Assembly (NCBI GenBank): GCA_025964215.1
Contig: JAOPZG010000104.1
Span: forward strand, 1 to 14,554
From: Conexibacter sp.
Lineage (GTDB): Bacteria; Actinomycetota; Thermoleophilia; Solirubrobacterales; Solirubrobacteraceae
Reading direction: 5' to 3'
DNA length: 14,554 bases
Shown here one piece after another: positions 6,446 to 13,518 of this stretch. Position numbers and translations under genes: made by a program. The notes beneath the pieces were generated by a model, which worked only from the letters and a program-made list of their open reading frames with translations, did no database searches and was not told the origin of the DNA. How positions within the stretch are numbered: the stretch's first letter is position 1; each line of letters begins with the position of its first letter.

Positions 6446-6461
6446 CCTGCCGATTGGCAGG
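6446..6461. terminator. Perfect 6-bp hairpin with GATT loop
   Basis: CCTGCC (6446-6451) and GGCAGG (6456-6461) flank GATT. It lies midway between two convergent genes and could stop transcription from either side, though no T-tract follows on either strand. Confidence 0.35.
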
Positions 6462-6527
6462 TCGCATCGCGCGCGTAACGGTGTTCGGTATCACCGATAC
6501 GCTTCGACTCGTTGCTGAACGACGGCT

Positions 6528-6564
6528 TTCCGTGATTGCTTAACGGAACGAAGCGTCTTATAGT
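6528..6564 (+). promoter_or_regulatory. Strong promoter with overlapping operator-like inverted repeat
   Basis: TTGCTT (6536-6541), a 17-base spacer and TATAGT (6559-6564) give a good sigma-70-type promoter; the -10 matches five of six consensus bases. The perfect inverted repeat TTCCGT (6528-6533) / ACGGAA (6543-6548) brackets the -35 box, which is where a repressor or activator would bind. Further upstream are GTATC-ACC-GATAC (6488-6500) and a copy of the -35 region, TTGCTGAACG (6512-6521) versus TTGCTTAACG (6536-6545). The predicted transcription start is near 6571. Confidence 0.6.
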
Positions 6565-6570
6565 CCGTCG

Positions 6571-6645
6571 GGAGCTGAACCGTCGGCACTAGGACCCCGA
6601 CGGTACGGTGAGGCACGGTGGCGGCGACGGTCGCCGCCGTGCCAC
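6571..6645 (+). ncRNA. Candidate small RNA of about 70-75 nt
   Basis: The start is set by the promoter at 6536-6564 and the end by the second hairpin. Hairpin 1 is CCGTCGG (6580-6586) with CCGACGG (6597-6603) and a 10-base loop. Hairpin 2 pairs GCACGG plus CGGCGA with TCGCCG plus CCGTGC between 6613 and 6642, 12 bp interrupted by a three-base bulge, and is a plausible terminator although no T-run follows. No open frame or ribosome site lies in it, and no plus-strand protein gene follows for several kilobases. A longer transcript would run antisense into the nucleoside hydrolase pseudogene. It resembles no RNA family I recognise. Confidence 0.4.
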
Positions 6646-6661
6646 TGAGAACGCCGGCGGC

Positions 6662-7374
6662 TCAGGTGCTGAGCGTGCGCACTGCGTCGACCACCAGCGC
6701 CCAGAAGCGCGCGTGGTCGAGGTCCATCGCGACGTGCGCGTTGGGTCGCTCGCCGGTGACGCCGAAGCGGTCGACGACCGCGACGGGGTCGTGAACCGGC
6801 GGCGCGGCGAAGCCCCAGAGCGACGCGTAGCGCTCGGCGAAGAACCCCAACAAGTCGACGACCAGGGCGGCGAGCGGCGAGCCGACCGCGCGCAGGTCGT
6901 CCAGCACCTCGGCGGTCGCGAGCGCCTGGTGGGTGACGTCGAGGCCGCACATGGTCACCGTCAGCCCGCTGGTGCAGCGCGACGTTGGTCAGCGGGCCGG
7001 TGGCGATGACGGTGACGGGCTCCGGCGACGCGCGCAGGACGTCGGCCAGCAGGTCGACCGCGTGGCGCGGATCGGCGAGCACGTCCGGCTCGCCCAGCTC
7101 GGCGCCGTCGAGCGCCGAGGCGCCGTGGACGCGCTCCGCCGCCTCCAAGTCCCCCAACAACGGCCCGGGGCTGCCGGCCGCGACCGGCACGTCGCGGATC
7201 CCCGCGTGCGTGCACACCAGCAGCGCGTTGCGCGTGGTCTGCTCGAGCGGGCCGTTGCCGCCGACCGTGGTGATCGCCCGCAGCTCCAGCGCGGGGGGAG
7301 GCGGTCGCCAGCAGGATGGCCACCATGTCGTCGTGGCCGGGGTCGCAGTCGAGGACGACGGGGATCCGGCTCAC
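6662..7374 (-). pseudogene. Inosine-uridine preferring nucleoside hydrolase, broken by a frameshift and an internal deletion
   Basis: Intact enzymes of this family cleave the N-glycosidic bond of nucleosides and are about 300 residues long. The GTG at 7374 overlaps the Nudix gene stop and starts with the calcium-binding signature VVLDCDPGHDD. At a run of six G (7293-7298) one extra base throws the frame off. The sequence resumes one frame over with ITTVGGNGPLEQTTRN and continues to GPLTNVAL. Near 6970-6976 it jumps again to SGLTVTMCGLDVTHQAL in the third frame. The roughly 50 residues normally between these points are gone, including the MGG and NxxPxAEFN-type substrate-binding segment. The C-terminus with VHDPVAV and the usual terminal helix is intact to the TGA at 6662. 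The first lesion alone could be a sequencing slip in a homopolymer, but the second cannot be a single-base error. Confidence 0.85.
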
Positions 7375-7859
7375 GCCGCCGCGCGCCGGTCCAGCCGCTC
7401 GAACAGATCCGCGAGCATCCGTGCCGTCGCGCCCCAGACGAGGTGGTCGCCGACGACGTAGGTGTCGGTCCGGAACGGGACGCCGCGGCGCGTGAGCCGG
7501 CGGCGCGCGTAGCCCTCGCGGAGCTCGCGCAGCGTGAGCTCGAGCACCAGCGCGACCTCCGCCTCCTCGGGCCGCCACGTCTGCCCCGGCTCGATCAGCC
7601 CGACGAAGGGGTAGACGGCGTAGCCGGTCGCGATCGTCGGCGTCGGCTGCAGCGCGCCGACGAGCTCGACGCCGTCCGGCTCCAGCCCGATCTCCTCGTG
7701 CGCCTCGCGCAGCGCGGTCGCGCAGAGGTTCGCGTCCTCCGGGTCCTGCCGGCCGCCCGGGAACGAGATCTCGCCCGGATGCCGGCGCATGTCGTCGCGC
7801 CGGCGGGTCAGCACGACCGACGGCTCGCCGCCGGCGTTCAGGAACAGCGGGACGAGCAC
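7371..7859 (-). CDS. Nudix hydrolase, CoA pyrophosphatase (NudL/YeaB) type
   Basis: 162 residues from GTG 7859. The Nudix box spans about 35-59 with REAHEEIG at 51-58, which binds the metal that cleaves the pyrophosphate bond. The preceding HPGEISFPGG matches the UPF0035 signature of CoA pyrophosphatases, so CoA or its derivatives are the likely substrate (family knowledge). The start is uncertain. The frame stays open upstream into the OsmC gene, and the 27 codons before GTG 7859 read as plausible protein (LRELLEGVLLDPEE onward), but they contain no ATG or GTG. A CTG at 7940, just after the OsmC stop, is possible. Starting at 7859 would trim the first beta strand. The end overlaps the nucleoside hydrolase remnant (GTGA). 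Confidence 0.88.
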   Translation of the reverse strand: MLVPLFLNAGGEPSVVLTRRRDDMRRHPGEISFPGGRQDPEDANLCATALREAHEEIGLEPDGVELVGALQPTPTIATGYAVYPFVGLIEPGQTWRPEEAEVALVLELTLRELREGYARRRLTRRGVPFRTDTYVVGDHLVWGATARMLADLFERLDRRAAA

Positions 7860-7941
7860 GGCCGCGTCGGTGCGGCCGTGGACGTCGAGGGCGGCGGCCT
7901 CCTCGGGATCGAGGAGGACGCCTTCGAGCAGCTCGCGCAGC

Positions 7942-8346
7942 TCAGCGCGCGAGCGTGACGCGCTCGACCCGCTCGTCGAACATCACCTCGCCCTCGAGGG
8001 TCCGGTGGACCGGGCACTTCGCCGCGATGACGCGGAGGCGCTCGACCATCTCGTCGCTCATCGAGTCCGGGAAGCGCATCACGAGGTTGAAGCGGGTCGG
8101 ACAGCCGCGCTCGGCGGGCGTGTAGTCGCAAGCGACCTCGACGTCGCCGACGTCCCAGCCCTTGCGCTTGGCGTACATCTCCATCGTGATCGCCGTGCAG
8201 GCGGCGAGCGACGCGGCGAGGAGCTCCTGCGGGCTGGGGCCCTGGTCCTCACCGCCCTTGTCCGCGGGCTCGTCGATGGTGAGCTGGTGGTCGCGGATCC
8301 GGATCGCCTGGCGCAGGCTGCCGGAGCGGGTGGCGGTCGCCTTCAT
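7942..8346 (-). CDS. OsmC/Ohr-family protein (thiol peroxidase-like)
   Basis: 134 residues, the usual length. The family reduces organic hydroperoxides with two cysteines in a dimer whose active sites lie at the interface. Both are present: Cys50 in ASLAACTAI at the start of the central helix, and Cys111 in AKCPVHRTL. The segment GGEDQGPSPQELLAASLAAC is the typical lead-in to the first Cys. It fits the OsmC/YhfA branch better than Ohr because the second motif is CPVHRTL. The ATG at 8346 is the family's normal start. The Nudix gene follows in the same direction with little or no gap, so they probably share a transcript. A perfect 10-base palindrome lies just upstream. Confidence 0.9.
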   Translation of the reverse strand: MKATATRSGSLRQAIRIRDHQLTIDEPADKGGEDQGPSPQELLAASLAACTAITMEMYAKRKGWDVGDVEVACDYTPAERGCPTRFNLVMRFPDSMSDEMVERLRVIAAKCPVHRTLEGEVMFDERVERVTLAR

Positions 8347-8353
8347 GCGGATG

Positions 8354-8363
8354 CCTCTAGAGG
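8354..8363. promoter_or_regulatory. Perfect 10-bp palindrome before the OsmC-like gene
   Basis: CCTCTAGAGG lies seven bases upstream of the OsmC start codon, in the 58-base gap after the DUF1015 gene. It could be a repressor half-site pair, or its AGAGG could act as a weak ribosome site for the minus-strand gene. A single short palindrome is weak evidence. Confidence 0.25.
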
Positions 8364-8404
8364 TCGGGTCATAGGTCCTTCTGCGACCGATGATGGCAAA
8401 CGGC

Positions 8405-9670
8405 TCACGCGAGCGGGTTGAACATCAGGCCGGTCGGCACCTTCGGATAGAAGAACGTGGACTTCGGCGGCATGTTGACGCCGGCGGCCGCGATCTCCTG
8501 CACCTGCCGCACGGGGCTTCCCCGCAGGAAGAACGCGCAGTCATAGGCCTTGGACTGCACGAGCTCCAGCGCCTCCTCGTCGGTGCGCGAGTAGCCGAGC
8601 CCGTCGAGGTGGGAGATGTCGTCCTCGGTCATGCCCAGGACGCCCTTGAAGATCAGGGCCTCGAGGACGGCGGTGTCGAGGTGGCGGTAGGGCTCGGGGT
8701 AGTCGGCGAGCGCGGCGTCGGCGAGCGCCTGGTCCTTCAGGACGAGCCGGTAGGGCTGCTGGTGGAAGGCGTCGAAGTAGCCCATCGTCAACGGCCCATC
8801 GCCGTCGGGCGGCCGCAGCTCGCTCGTCTCGACCTGCGTGATCTCGAAGTGCTCGCGCAGGTACTTGCCGAGCCTCTGCTGGACCTCCGGCTCCTTGACC
8901 TTGTTCAGCAGCCGGTGCGTCGGGAAGATCGTCAGCCCCGGGTCCTGCAGCGCGACGAGGCACATCAGCACGTAGCGGTGGTCGCCCTCGCCGCCGATCT
9001 CCTCGGCGTAGACGCGGGCGGTCTCGTAGCGGTGGTGGCCGTCGGCGATCAGCAGCTCGGTCTCGCCCATCGCCATCTTCACGCGGGCGATCGCCGCGCC
9101 GTCGTCGATCCGCCAGAGCTGGTTGAGCGTCCCGTCGGCGTCGGTCGCGACGCCCCACGGGTCGCTGCCGAGGTGCGGCTCCAGCGCGCCCCAGGCCGCG
9201 TTGGCGGGGTCGTCGTAGAGGCTGAAGATCGGCGAGAGGTTCGCCTTCGTCGCGCGCGTGAGGCGCAGCCGATCCTCCTTGGGCCCTGGATGCGTGCGCT
9301 CGTGCGGGCGGATCCGGCCGGCGCCGTACTCCTCGACGCGCACGCGGGCGAAGATGCCGCGGCGCGTGAGCCGGCGGCCGTCCGGCCCCGTGTAGTCCTG
9401 CTGCAAGGCGAACAGCGCCGGGGTCGCGTCGCGGACGACCGCGCCCTGGCGCTTCCAGAGCTCGAGCAGCCGCGCGGCCTCCTCGTAGGCGTCGCCGCCG
9501 AGCGGCGCCTCCGGGAGGTCGATGTTGACCACGTTGTGCGGCGAGCGCGCGGCGAGCGCGGCCCGCTGCGCCGGGTCGATGACGTCGTACGGCGGGGCGA
9601 TCACCGACTGCAAGGAGCCGACGACGCCGAGGTCGTAGCGGAGGGCGCGGAAGGCTTGGACGTCGGCCAT
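8405..9670 (-). CDS. DUF1015 family protein
   Basis: 421 residues, normal for DUF1015, a widespread family whose biochemical role is not established to my knowledge. The recognisable conserved segments are APPYDVI (25-31), RPHERT (121-126) and the His-rich ADGHHRYETA (209-218), which looks like a nucleotide- or metal-binding active site. The remaining mid and C-terminal parts (LNKVKEP, GVNMPPKSTFFYPK near the end) are also typical. The ATG at 9670 gives the usual ADVQAFRALRY beginning. A TAGGTT box ends nine bases before it, suggesting its own near-leaderless promoter. The next gene downstream in the same direction is the OsmC-like peroxidase. Confidence 0.92.
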   Translation of the reverse strand: MADVQAFRALRYDLGVVGSLQSVIAPPYDVIDPAQRAALAARSPHNVVNIDLPEAPLGGDAYEEAARLLELWKRQGAVVRDATPALFALQQDYTGPDGRRLTRRGIFARVRVEEYGAGRIRPHERTHPGPKEDRLRLTRATKANLSPIFSLYDDPANAAWGALEPHLGSDPWGVATDADGTLNQLWRIDDGAAIARVKMAMGETELLIADGHHRYETARVYAEEIGGEGDHRYVLMCLVALQDPGLTIFPTHRLLNKVKEPEVQQRLGKYLREHFEITQVETSELRPPDGDGPLTMGYFDAFHQQPYRLVLKDQALADAALADYPEPYRHLDTAVLEALIFKGVLGMTEDDISHLDGLGYSRTDEEALELVQSKAYDCAFFLRGSPVRQVQEIAAAGVNMPPKSTFFYPKVPTGLMFNPLA

Positions 9671-9679
9671 GGGACCGAG

Positions 9680-9685
9680 AACCTA
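9680..9685 (-). promoter_or_regulatory. Possible -10 box of the DUF1015 gene
   Basis: TAGGTT on the minus strand ends nine bases before the ATG at 9670 and fits TANNNT. It implies a very short or absent leader. No clear -35 box is seen; the CAP gene stop codon is 15 bases further upstream. Confidence 0.35.
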
Positions 9686-9699
9686 CCTGCCGCGTCGGG

Positions 9700-10239
9700 C
9701 TACGAGCGGCTGCCGAACTCGTTGACGTACGTCGCGCCCTGGCCGCCGCTCGGCGAGCCGAGCGCGATGCCGATCCCGATCTCGCGGAAGCCGCCGTCCA
9801 GGATGTTGGCGCGGTGGCCGGCGGAGTGCATCCAGGCGTCGACGATCTTGGCCGGCGTGGCGAGCGACCCGGAGCCCCAGGCGAGGTTCTCGCCGAGCGA
9901 CCAGCCGCTGGTCTTGTCGAGGTAGCTCGTGCGCTTGATGCGCTCGGCCATCGTCGAGCCGCCGGGGGAGACGTGGTCGAAGAAGCGCTGGCGGACCATC
10001 AGGCGGGCGTAGGTGGTGGCGACGCCGCCGAGCGAGGGCTGCTCGCGGAGGCGGGAGAGGCCGCGGCTCGTGCGCTGCTCGTTGAGCAGGCAGAGCGTCG
10101 CGTGGTGGACGGCGGGGGCGTTCGCGGCGCTGGGCGCCAGCGAGGCGCCGGCGCAGCTCGAGGCCGACGCGGCGGCCGGGACGGCCAGCAGCGCGGCGGC
10201 GCAGAAGAGGGCGGGGATGAGGGTGCGGAGTCGGGTCAT
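9700..10239 (-). CDS. Secreted CAP-domain (SCP/PR-1-like) protein
   Basis: 179 residues. The N-terminus has basic residues, a hydrophobic stretch (about 7-20) and an Ala-Ser-Ala site near 24-27, a standard Sec signal peptide. The rest is one bacterial CAP domain: CLLNEQRTSRGL (50-61), FFDHVSPGG with His89, GENLAWGSG with Glu117, and WMHSAGHRANIL with His142, then REIGIGIA. These residues line the usual CAP cavity that binds a divalent metal. Two Cys, in SSCAG and TLCLL of the mature part, could form a disulphide. Bacterial CAP proteins of this type are extracellular and mostly of unknown activity. The ATG at 10239 is the only good start. The gene runs toward DUF1015 with a 29-base gap. Confidence 0.92.
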   Translation of the reverse strand: MTRLRTLIPALFCAAALLAVPAAASASSCAGASLAPSAANAPAVHHATLCLLNEQRTSRGLSRLREQPSLGGVATTYARLMVRQRFFDHVSPGGSTMAERIKRTSYLDKTSGWSLGENLAWGSGSLATPAKIVDAWMHSAGHRANILDGGFREIGIGIALGSPSGGQGATYVNEFGSRS

Positions 10240-10426
10240 GGTGAGCGCTCAGGCGATCTGTGGCGGGGCGGGAGGGGCGGCGGTCCTGCTGCCGTCCTCT
10301 GATCCATTCCGTCGGCGCGCTCCGGGCCGCCGAGTCGCGCTTGCGCGCCAACCCGGACGGCTGTTCTACTCAGACGTCGGCCGCCGGGGCAGGGCCATGC
10401 CGCTTCCCGCCGCGCGGGACCGCGTC
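10240..10426. other. Intergenic region between the divergent CAP and tRNA-Pro genes
   Basis: It must hold the promoter of the CAP gene, but I see no clear -10/-35 pair on the minus strand. The only notable structure is the short hairpin TCCCGC-CGC-GCGGGA (10405-10419), just upstream of the tRNA -10 box. No protein-like frame is convincing here. Confidence 0.3.
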
Positions 10427-10432
10427 TAGACT
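10427..10432 (+). promoter_or_regulatory. Probable -10 box of the tRNA-Pro gene
   Basis: TAGACT lies nine bases before the mature 5' end of the tRNA, placing transcription start within a few bases of it. The same hexamer precedes the gene at 5474. The -35 position is not well conserved. Confidence 0.45.
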
Positions 10433-10441
10433 CGTCGCGGA

Positions 10442-10515
10442 CGGAACGTGGCGCAGCCTGGTAGCGCACCTGCTTTGGGAGCAGGGGGTCGCGGGTTCAA
10501 ATCCCGCCGTTCCGA
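10442..10515 (+). tRNA. tRNA-Pro, anticodon TGG
   Basis: All four arms fold. The acceptor stem is CGGAACG (10442-10448) with CGTTCCG (10508-10514) and discriminator A10515. The D arm has GCGC/GCGC around AGCCTGGTA. The anticodon stem CCTGC/GCAGG surrounds a TTTGGGA loop with anticodon TGG at 10476-10478. The T arm GCGGG/CCCGC surrounds TTCAAAT. CCA is not encoded. It reads proline codons ending in A, and in G or others by wobble. Confidence 0.97.
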
Positions 10516-10542
10516 TCACGCGGCGAAATGGGGTTCGAGGAC

Positions 10543-10588
10543 TATGCTCGGTGAGCGTCGCTCTCTTGAGCGGCGGCGACATCGTCGC
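10543..10588 (+). promoter_or_regulatory. Leader between tRNA-Pro and heme oxygenase: -10-like box and two hairpins
   Basis: TATGCT (10543-10548) could be a -10 box for the light-sensing operon; no good -35 is seen. It is followed by an 8-bp stem (10556-10563 with 10568-10575, one G-U pair, TCTT loop) and directly by GCGAC-ATC-GTCGC (10576-10588). They could terminate the tRNA transcript or structure the leader of the operon mRNA. Confidence 0.35.
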
Positions 10589-10627
10589 GCGAGCGGCACC
10601 AAGCGTTCCGACCCATGAGGTGGATCC

Positions 10628-11239
10628 ATGTCGCCAGCCGCGATCACGCGCTCCCACACCAGGGCTCCCGGTGCGATGGCGACGCTGAAGTCCGTCACCG
10701 CCGCCGACCACGACCGGCTGGAGCGGCGCTTCGACCTCGATCGCCGGCTGCGCTCGCGGCCGGCCTACGCCGGGCTGCTCGAGCGCATGTTGGGGTTCTA
10801 CCGCCCGATGGAGGCGCTGCTGGCCCCGTTCGCCGTGCGGCTCGACGGCATGGACTACGCCAACCGGCGCAAGGTCCCGCTGCTCGAGGCCGACCTGCGC
10901 GCCCTCGGCGTCCCGGATCGCGGCGCGAGGCTGCCCGAGGCCGAGGTGCTGCCCGCCGTGCGCTCGCCCGAGGAGGCGATCGGGATCCTGTACGTCTTGG
11001 AGGGCGCCACGCTCGGCGGCGCGCTGATCGCGCGGCAGGCCCGCGTGCGCCTCGGCATCACCGCCCTGGCCGGCGGCTCGTTCTTCGGCGCCTACGGCAC
11101 GGCCGCCGGCTCCCGCTGGCGGTCCTTCGGCGCCGCGGTCGAGCTCCTCACCGCCGGGATCCCGACGCCCGCCACCTGCGCGGCCGCGATGGCCTGCTAC
11201 TCCGGCATGGAGGCGTGGCTGTGCGACGACCAGCGATGA
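10628..11239 (+). CDS. bphO: Heme oxygenase (biliverdin-producing, BphO type)
   Basis: 203 residues. It opens heme to biliverdin IXalpha, iron and CO. In this setting it supplies biliverdin as chromophore for the phytochrome encoded right after it. The proximal heme ligand is probably His28 in TAADHDRLE. The distal-helix signature YVLEGATLGG is at 122-131, followed by the Gly-rich stretch near 149-158. Length and these motifs fit bacterial BphO/HemO enzymes. The ATG at 10628 has a GAGG ribosome site seven bases before it. An internal ATG at 10676 would remove 16 residues before the conserved part and lacks a good ribosome site. The stop overlaps the phytochrome ATG (ATGA), so the enzyme and its client are made together. 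Confidence 0.92.
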   Translation: MSPAAITRSHTRAPGAMATLKSVTAADHDRLERRFDLDRRLRSRPAYAGLLERMLGFYRPMEALLAPFAVRLDGMDYANRRKVPLLEADLRALGVPDRGARLPEAEVLPAVRSPEEAIGILYVLEGATLGGALIARQARVRLGITALAGGSFFGAYGTAAGSRWRSFGAAVELLTAGIPTPATCAAAMACYSGMEAWLCDDQR

Positions 11240-13518
11240 GCGACCTGCTGGCGCCCGGCACGCCGATCGACCTCGAGAACTGCGCCCGCGAGCCGATCCA
11301 CACGCCCGGGGCGATCCAGCCGCACGGCTTCCTCCTGGCGGCGCGGGCCGGCGACATGGTCGTCGTGCAGGCCTCGGCCAACGCGGGCGAGCTGCTCGAG
11401 CGCCCGTTCGACGTCGTGCTCGGCGCGAGCCTCGGCGCGCTGCTCGGCGTGCCGCTGGTCGACGAGCTCGCCCGCCGCGCCTCGGACGTCGACGTGCCGA
11501 ACCTGCGGCCGCTCCGGGCGAGCGTCGCGGGGCGGCCGGCCGACGCGTTCGCCTACCGCGCCGACGCGCTGCTGATCGTGGAGGTGGAGCTCGTCGTCGA
11601 GACCGGGCGGCCGAGCTTCGACGCGTTCCAGGACGAGGTCACGCGCTCGCTCACCGAGGTCCAGGACGCCGACGGGATCGACGCGCTGCTGCGCACCGCG
11701 GCGCAGACCGTCCGCCGCCTCACGAGCTTCGACCGCGTCTGGGTCTACCGCTTCGAGCCCGACGAGCACGGCGTCGTCGTCGCCGAGGAGCAGGACGACG
11801 GGCGCCCGTCGTTCCTCGGCCTCCACTACCCGGCCACCGACATCCCGCCGCAGGCGCGCGCGCTCTTCCTGCGCAACCGCCTGCGCCTGATCCCGGACGT
11901 CGAGGCCCCGGCCGTCCCGCTCGTGCCGCTGGAGAACCCGGTCAGCGGCGCGTGGCTCGACCTCTCCTTCGGCGTGCTGCGCGCGGTCTCGCCGATCCAC
12001 ATCAGCTACCTCCAGAGCATGGGCGCGACCGCCTCGATGTCGATCGCGCTCGCCGTCGAGGGCCGCCTCTGGGGCCTGATCTCCGCCCATCACTACGACG
12101 GCCCGCGCCACGTCTCGCACGAGGTCCGCGCGGCGTGCGAGTTCCTCGGCCGCGTCACCTCGATGCAACTCGCCGCGCTCGGCGCGCTGGCGGTCAGCCG
12201 GCAGCGGACGGGCCTCGAGCACCATCGCCGCGCGCTGCTGGAGAAGGTCGCGGGCGCGCCGTCGGTCGCCCACGGGCTGGCCGACGCCGAGGCCGAGCTG
12301 CTCGCCACCTGCGCCGCCGACGGCGTGGCCGTGCGGATCGGCGACGAGCTGGAGCTCCGCGGCCGTACGCCGCCGCCCGCCGCCGTCCTCGCGCTGCTCG
12401 ACGACGTCCGCGAGCGCGACGGCGCCGACATCTTCTGCACCGACGCGCTCGGCACCGTCCTGCCCGCGCACGCCGCGCTCGCGCAGGACGCCAGCGGCGT
12501 GCTGGCCGCGACGCTCTCGCGCGGGCAGGGCAACGTCATCGCGTGGTTCCGCGGCGAGTGGGAGCACACCGTCAACTGGGGGCACCGGACCGCGCAGGAC
12601 GCGGGCGCCGAGCCCGCGCTCGGGCCGCACGGGTCCTTCGACCAGTGGGCGGCGTCCGTGCGCGGGACGAGCCGGCCGTGGCTCCCGGCCGAGGTCGACT
12701 CGGTCGTCCAGCTGCGCTCGGCCCTCGGCACCTTCGTCCTGAGCCGCGCCGAGGAGCTCGCCGAGCTCAACGGCCGCCTCGCGCGCTCCAACGCCGAGCT
12801 CGACGCGTTCGCCTACGTCGCCGCGCACGACCTCAAGGAGCCGCTGCGCGGGATCTCCAACTACGCGACGTTCCTGGCCGAGGACCACGGCGAGGCGCTG
12901 CACGCCGGCGGCCGCGAGCAGCTCGCGACGATCGCGCGGCTGGCGCGGCGGATGGACGGCCTGCTCGACGCGCTGCTGGAGTACTCGCGGATCGAGCGGG
13001 CCGACCTGGAGCTCGGCGACGTGACGCTCGGCGAGCTGGTCGACGACGCGCGCGAGCTCGTCGAGTCCCACCTCTCCCGCCCCGGCGTGGAGCTGATCGT
13101 CCACGGCGACTGGCAGGTCGTGCGGGCCGACCGCGAGCACATGCGCCACCTGCTCGCCAACCTCCTGAGCAACGCGGTGAAGTACACCGAGGACCCGATC
13201 TGCCGGATCGAGGTCGACACGTGCCGGCTCGCCGACACGCGCCGCGGCGACGCGCTGGCCGGCGCGCGGGCGGCCGGCCACGACGGGCCGCTCGTGGTCC
13301 GCGTGCGCGACAACGGGATCGGGATCGCGTCCCAGGACGCCGAGGTGATCTTCCGCGTCTTCCGCCGCCTGCACGCCCGCGAGGCGCACGGCGGCGGGAC
13401 GGGCGCCGGGCTCACGATCGCCCGGCGGATCGCCGAGCGCCACGGCGGCATGCTCTGGCTGGACGCCGCGACGCCGGGCCACGGCGCGACCTTCTGCTTC
13501 ACGTTGGAGCCGGCGTGA
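11236..13518 (+). CDS. bphP: Bacteriophytochrome histidine kinase (PAS-GAF-PHY-HisKA-HATPase)
   Basis: 760 residues, cytoplasmic red/far-red photoreceptor. Cys16 in LENCAREPIH is the biliverdin attachment site, before the IQPHG motif of the PAS domain. GAF spans about 145-310: ATDIP with Asp202 (usual PASDIP), SPIHISYLQSMG with His255, and WGLISAHH with His285, all in chromophore-contacting positions. The PHY domain (about 320-500) has a tongue with WFRGEW and WGH, but the usual PRxSF is PHGSF at 464-468, so the conserved Arg is His465. The kinase part has phospho-acceptor His531 in AAHDLKEPLRG, N-box Asn646, DNGIGI (Asp692) and GGGTGAGLTIARR. ATG 11236 overlaps the heme oxygenase stop. It likely passes phosphate to the response regulators encoded next. 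Light-dependent kinase output is known for the family; the spectrum here is unknown. Confidence 0.95.
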   Translation: MSDLLAPGTPIDLENCAREPIHTPGAIQPHGFLLAARAGDMVVVQASANAGELLERPFDVVLGASLGALLGVPLVDELARRASDVDVPNLRPLRASVAGRPADAFAYRADALLIVEVELVVETGRPSFDAFQDEVTRSLTEVQDADGIDALLRTAAQTVRRLTSFDRVWVYRFEPDEHGVVVAEEQDDGRPSFLGLHYPATDIPPQARALFLRNRLRLIPDVEAPAVPLVPLENPVSGAWLDLSFGVLRAVSPIHISYLQSMGATASMSIALAVEGRLWGLISAHHYDGPRHVSHEVRAACEFLGRVTSMQLAALGALAVSRQRTGLEHHRRALLEKVAGAPSVAHGLADAEAELLATCAADGVAVRIGDELELRGRTPPPAAVLALLDDVRERDGADIFCTDALGTVLPAHAALAQDASGVLAATLSRGQGNVIAWFRGEWEHTVNWGHRTAQDAGAEPALGPHGSFDQWAASVRGTSRPWLPAEVDSVVQLRSALGTFVLSRAEELAELNGRLARSNAELDAFAYVAAHDLKEPLRGISNYATFLAEDHGEALHAGGREQLATIARLARRMDGLLDALLEYSRIERADLELGDVTLGELVDDARELVESHLSRPGVELIVHGDWQVVRADREHMRHLLANLLSNAVKYTEDPICRIEVDTCRLADTRRGDALAGARAAGHDGPLVVRVRDNGIGIASQDAEVIFRVFRRLHAREAHGGGTGAGLTIARRIAERHGGMLWLDAATPGHGATFCFTLEPA

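Noticed and set aside
7293..7298. Programmed frameshifting at the G6 run in the nucleoside hydrolase
   Set aside because: A second lesion downstream deletes an essential segment and shifts the frame again, so a recoding event at the G run could not restore a working enzyme.
10405..10419. Hairpin TCCCGC-CGC-GCGGGA before the tRNA promoter as a terminator or operator
   Set aside because: No plus-strand gene ends nearby to need a terminator, there is no T-tract, and 6-bp GC stems are common in this sequence.
11197..13482. Long open frame on the minus strand opposite the phytochrome gene
   Set aside because: It is an Arg/Val/Ala/Glu-rich shadow of the phytochrome codon pattern with no domain or ribosome site.
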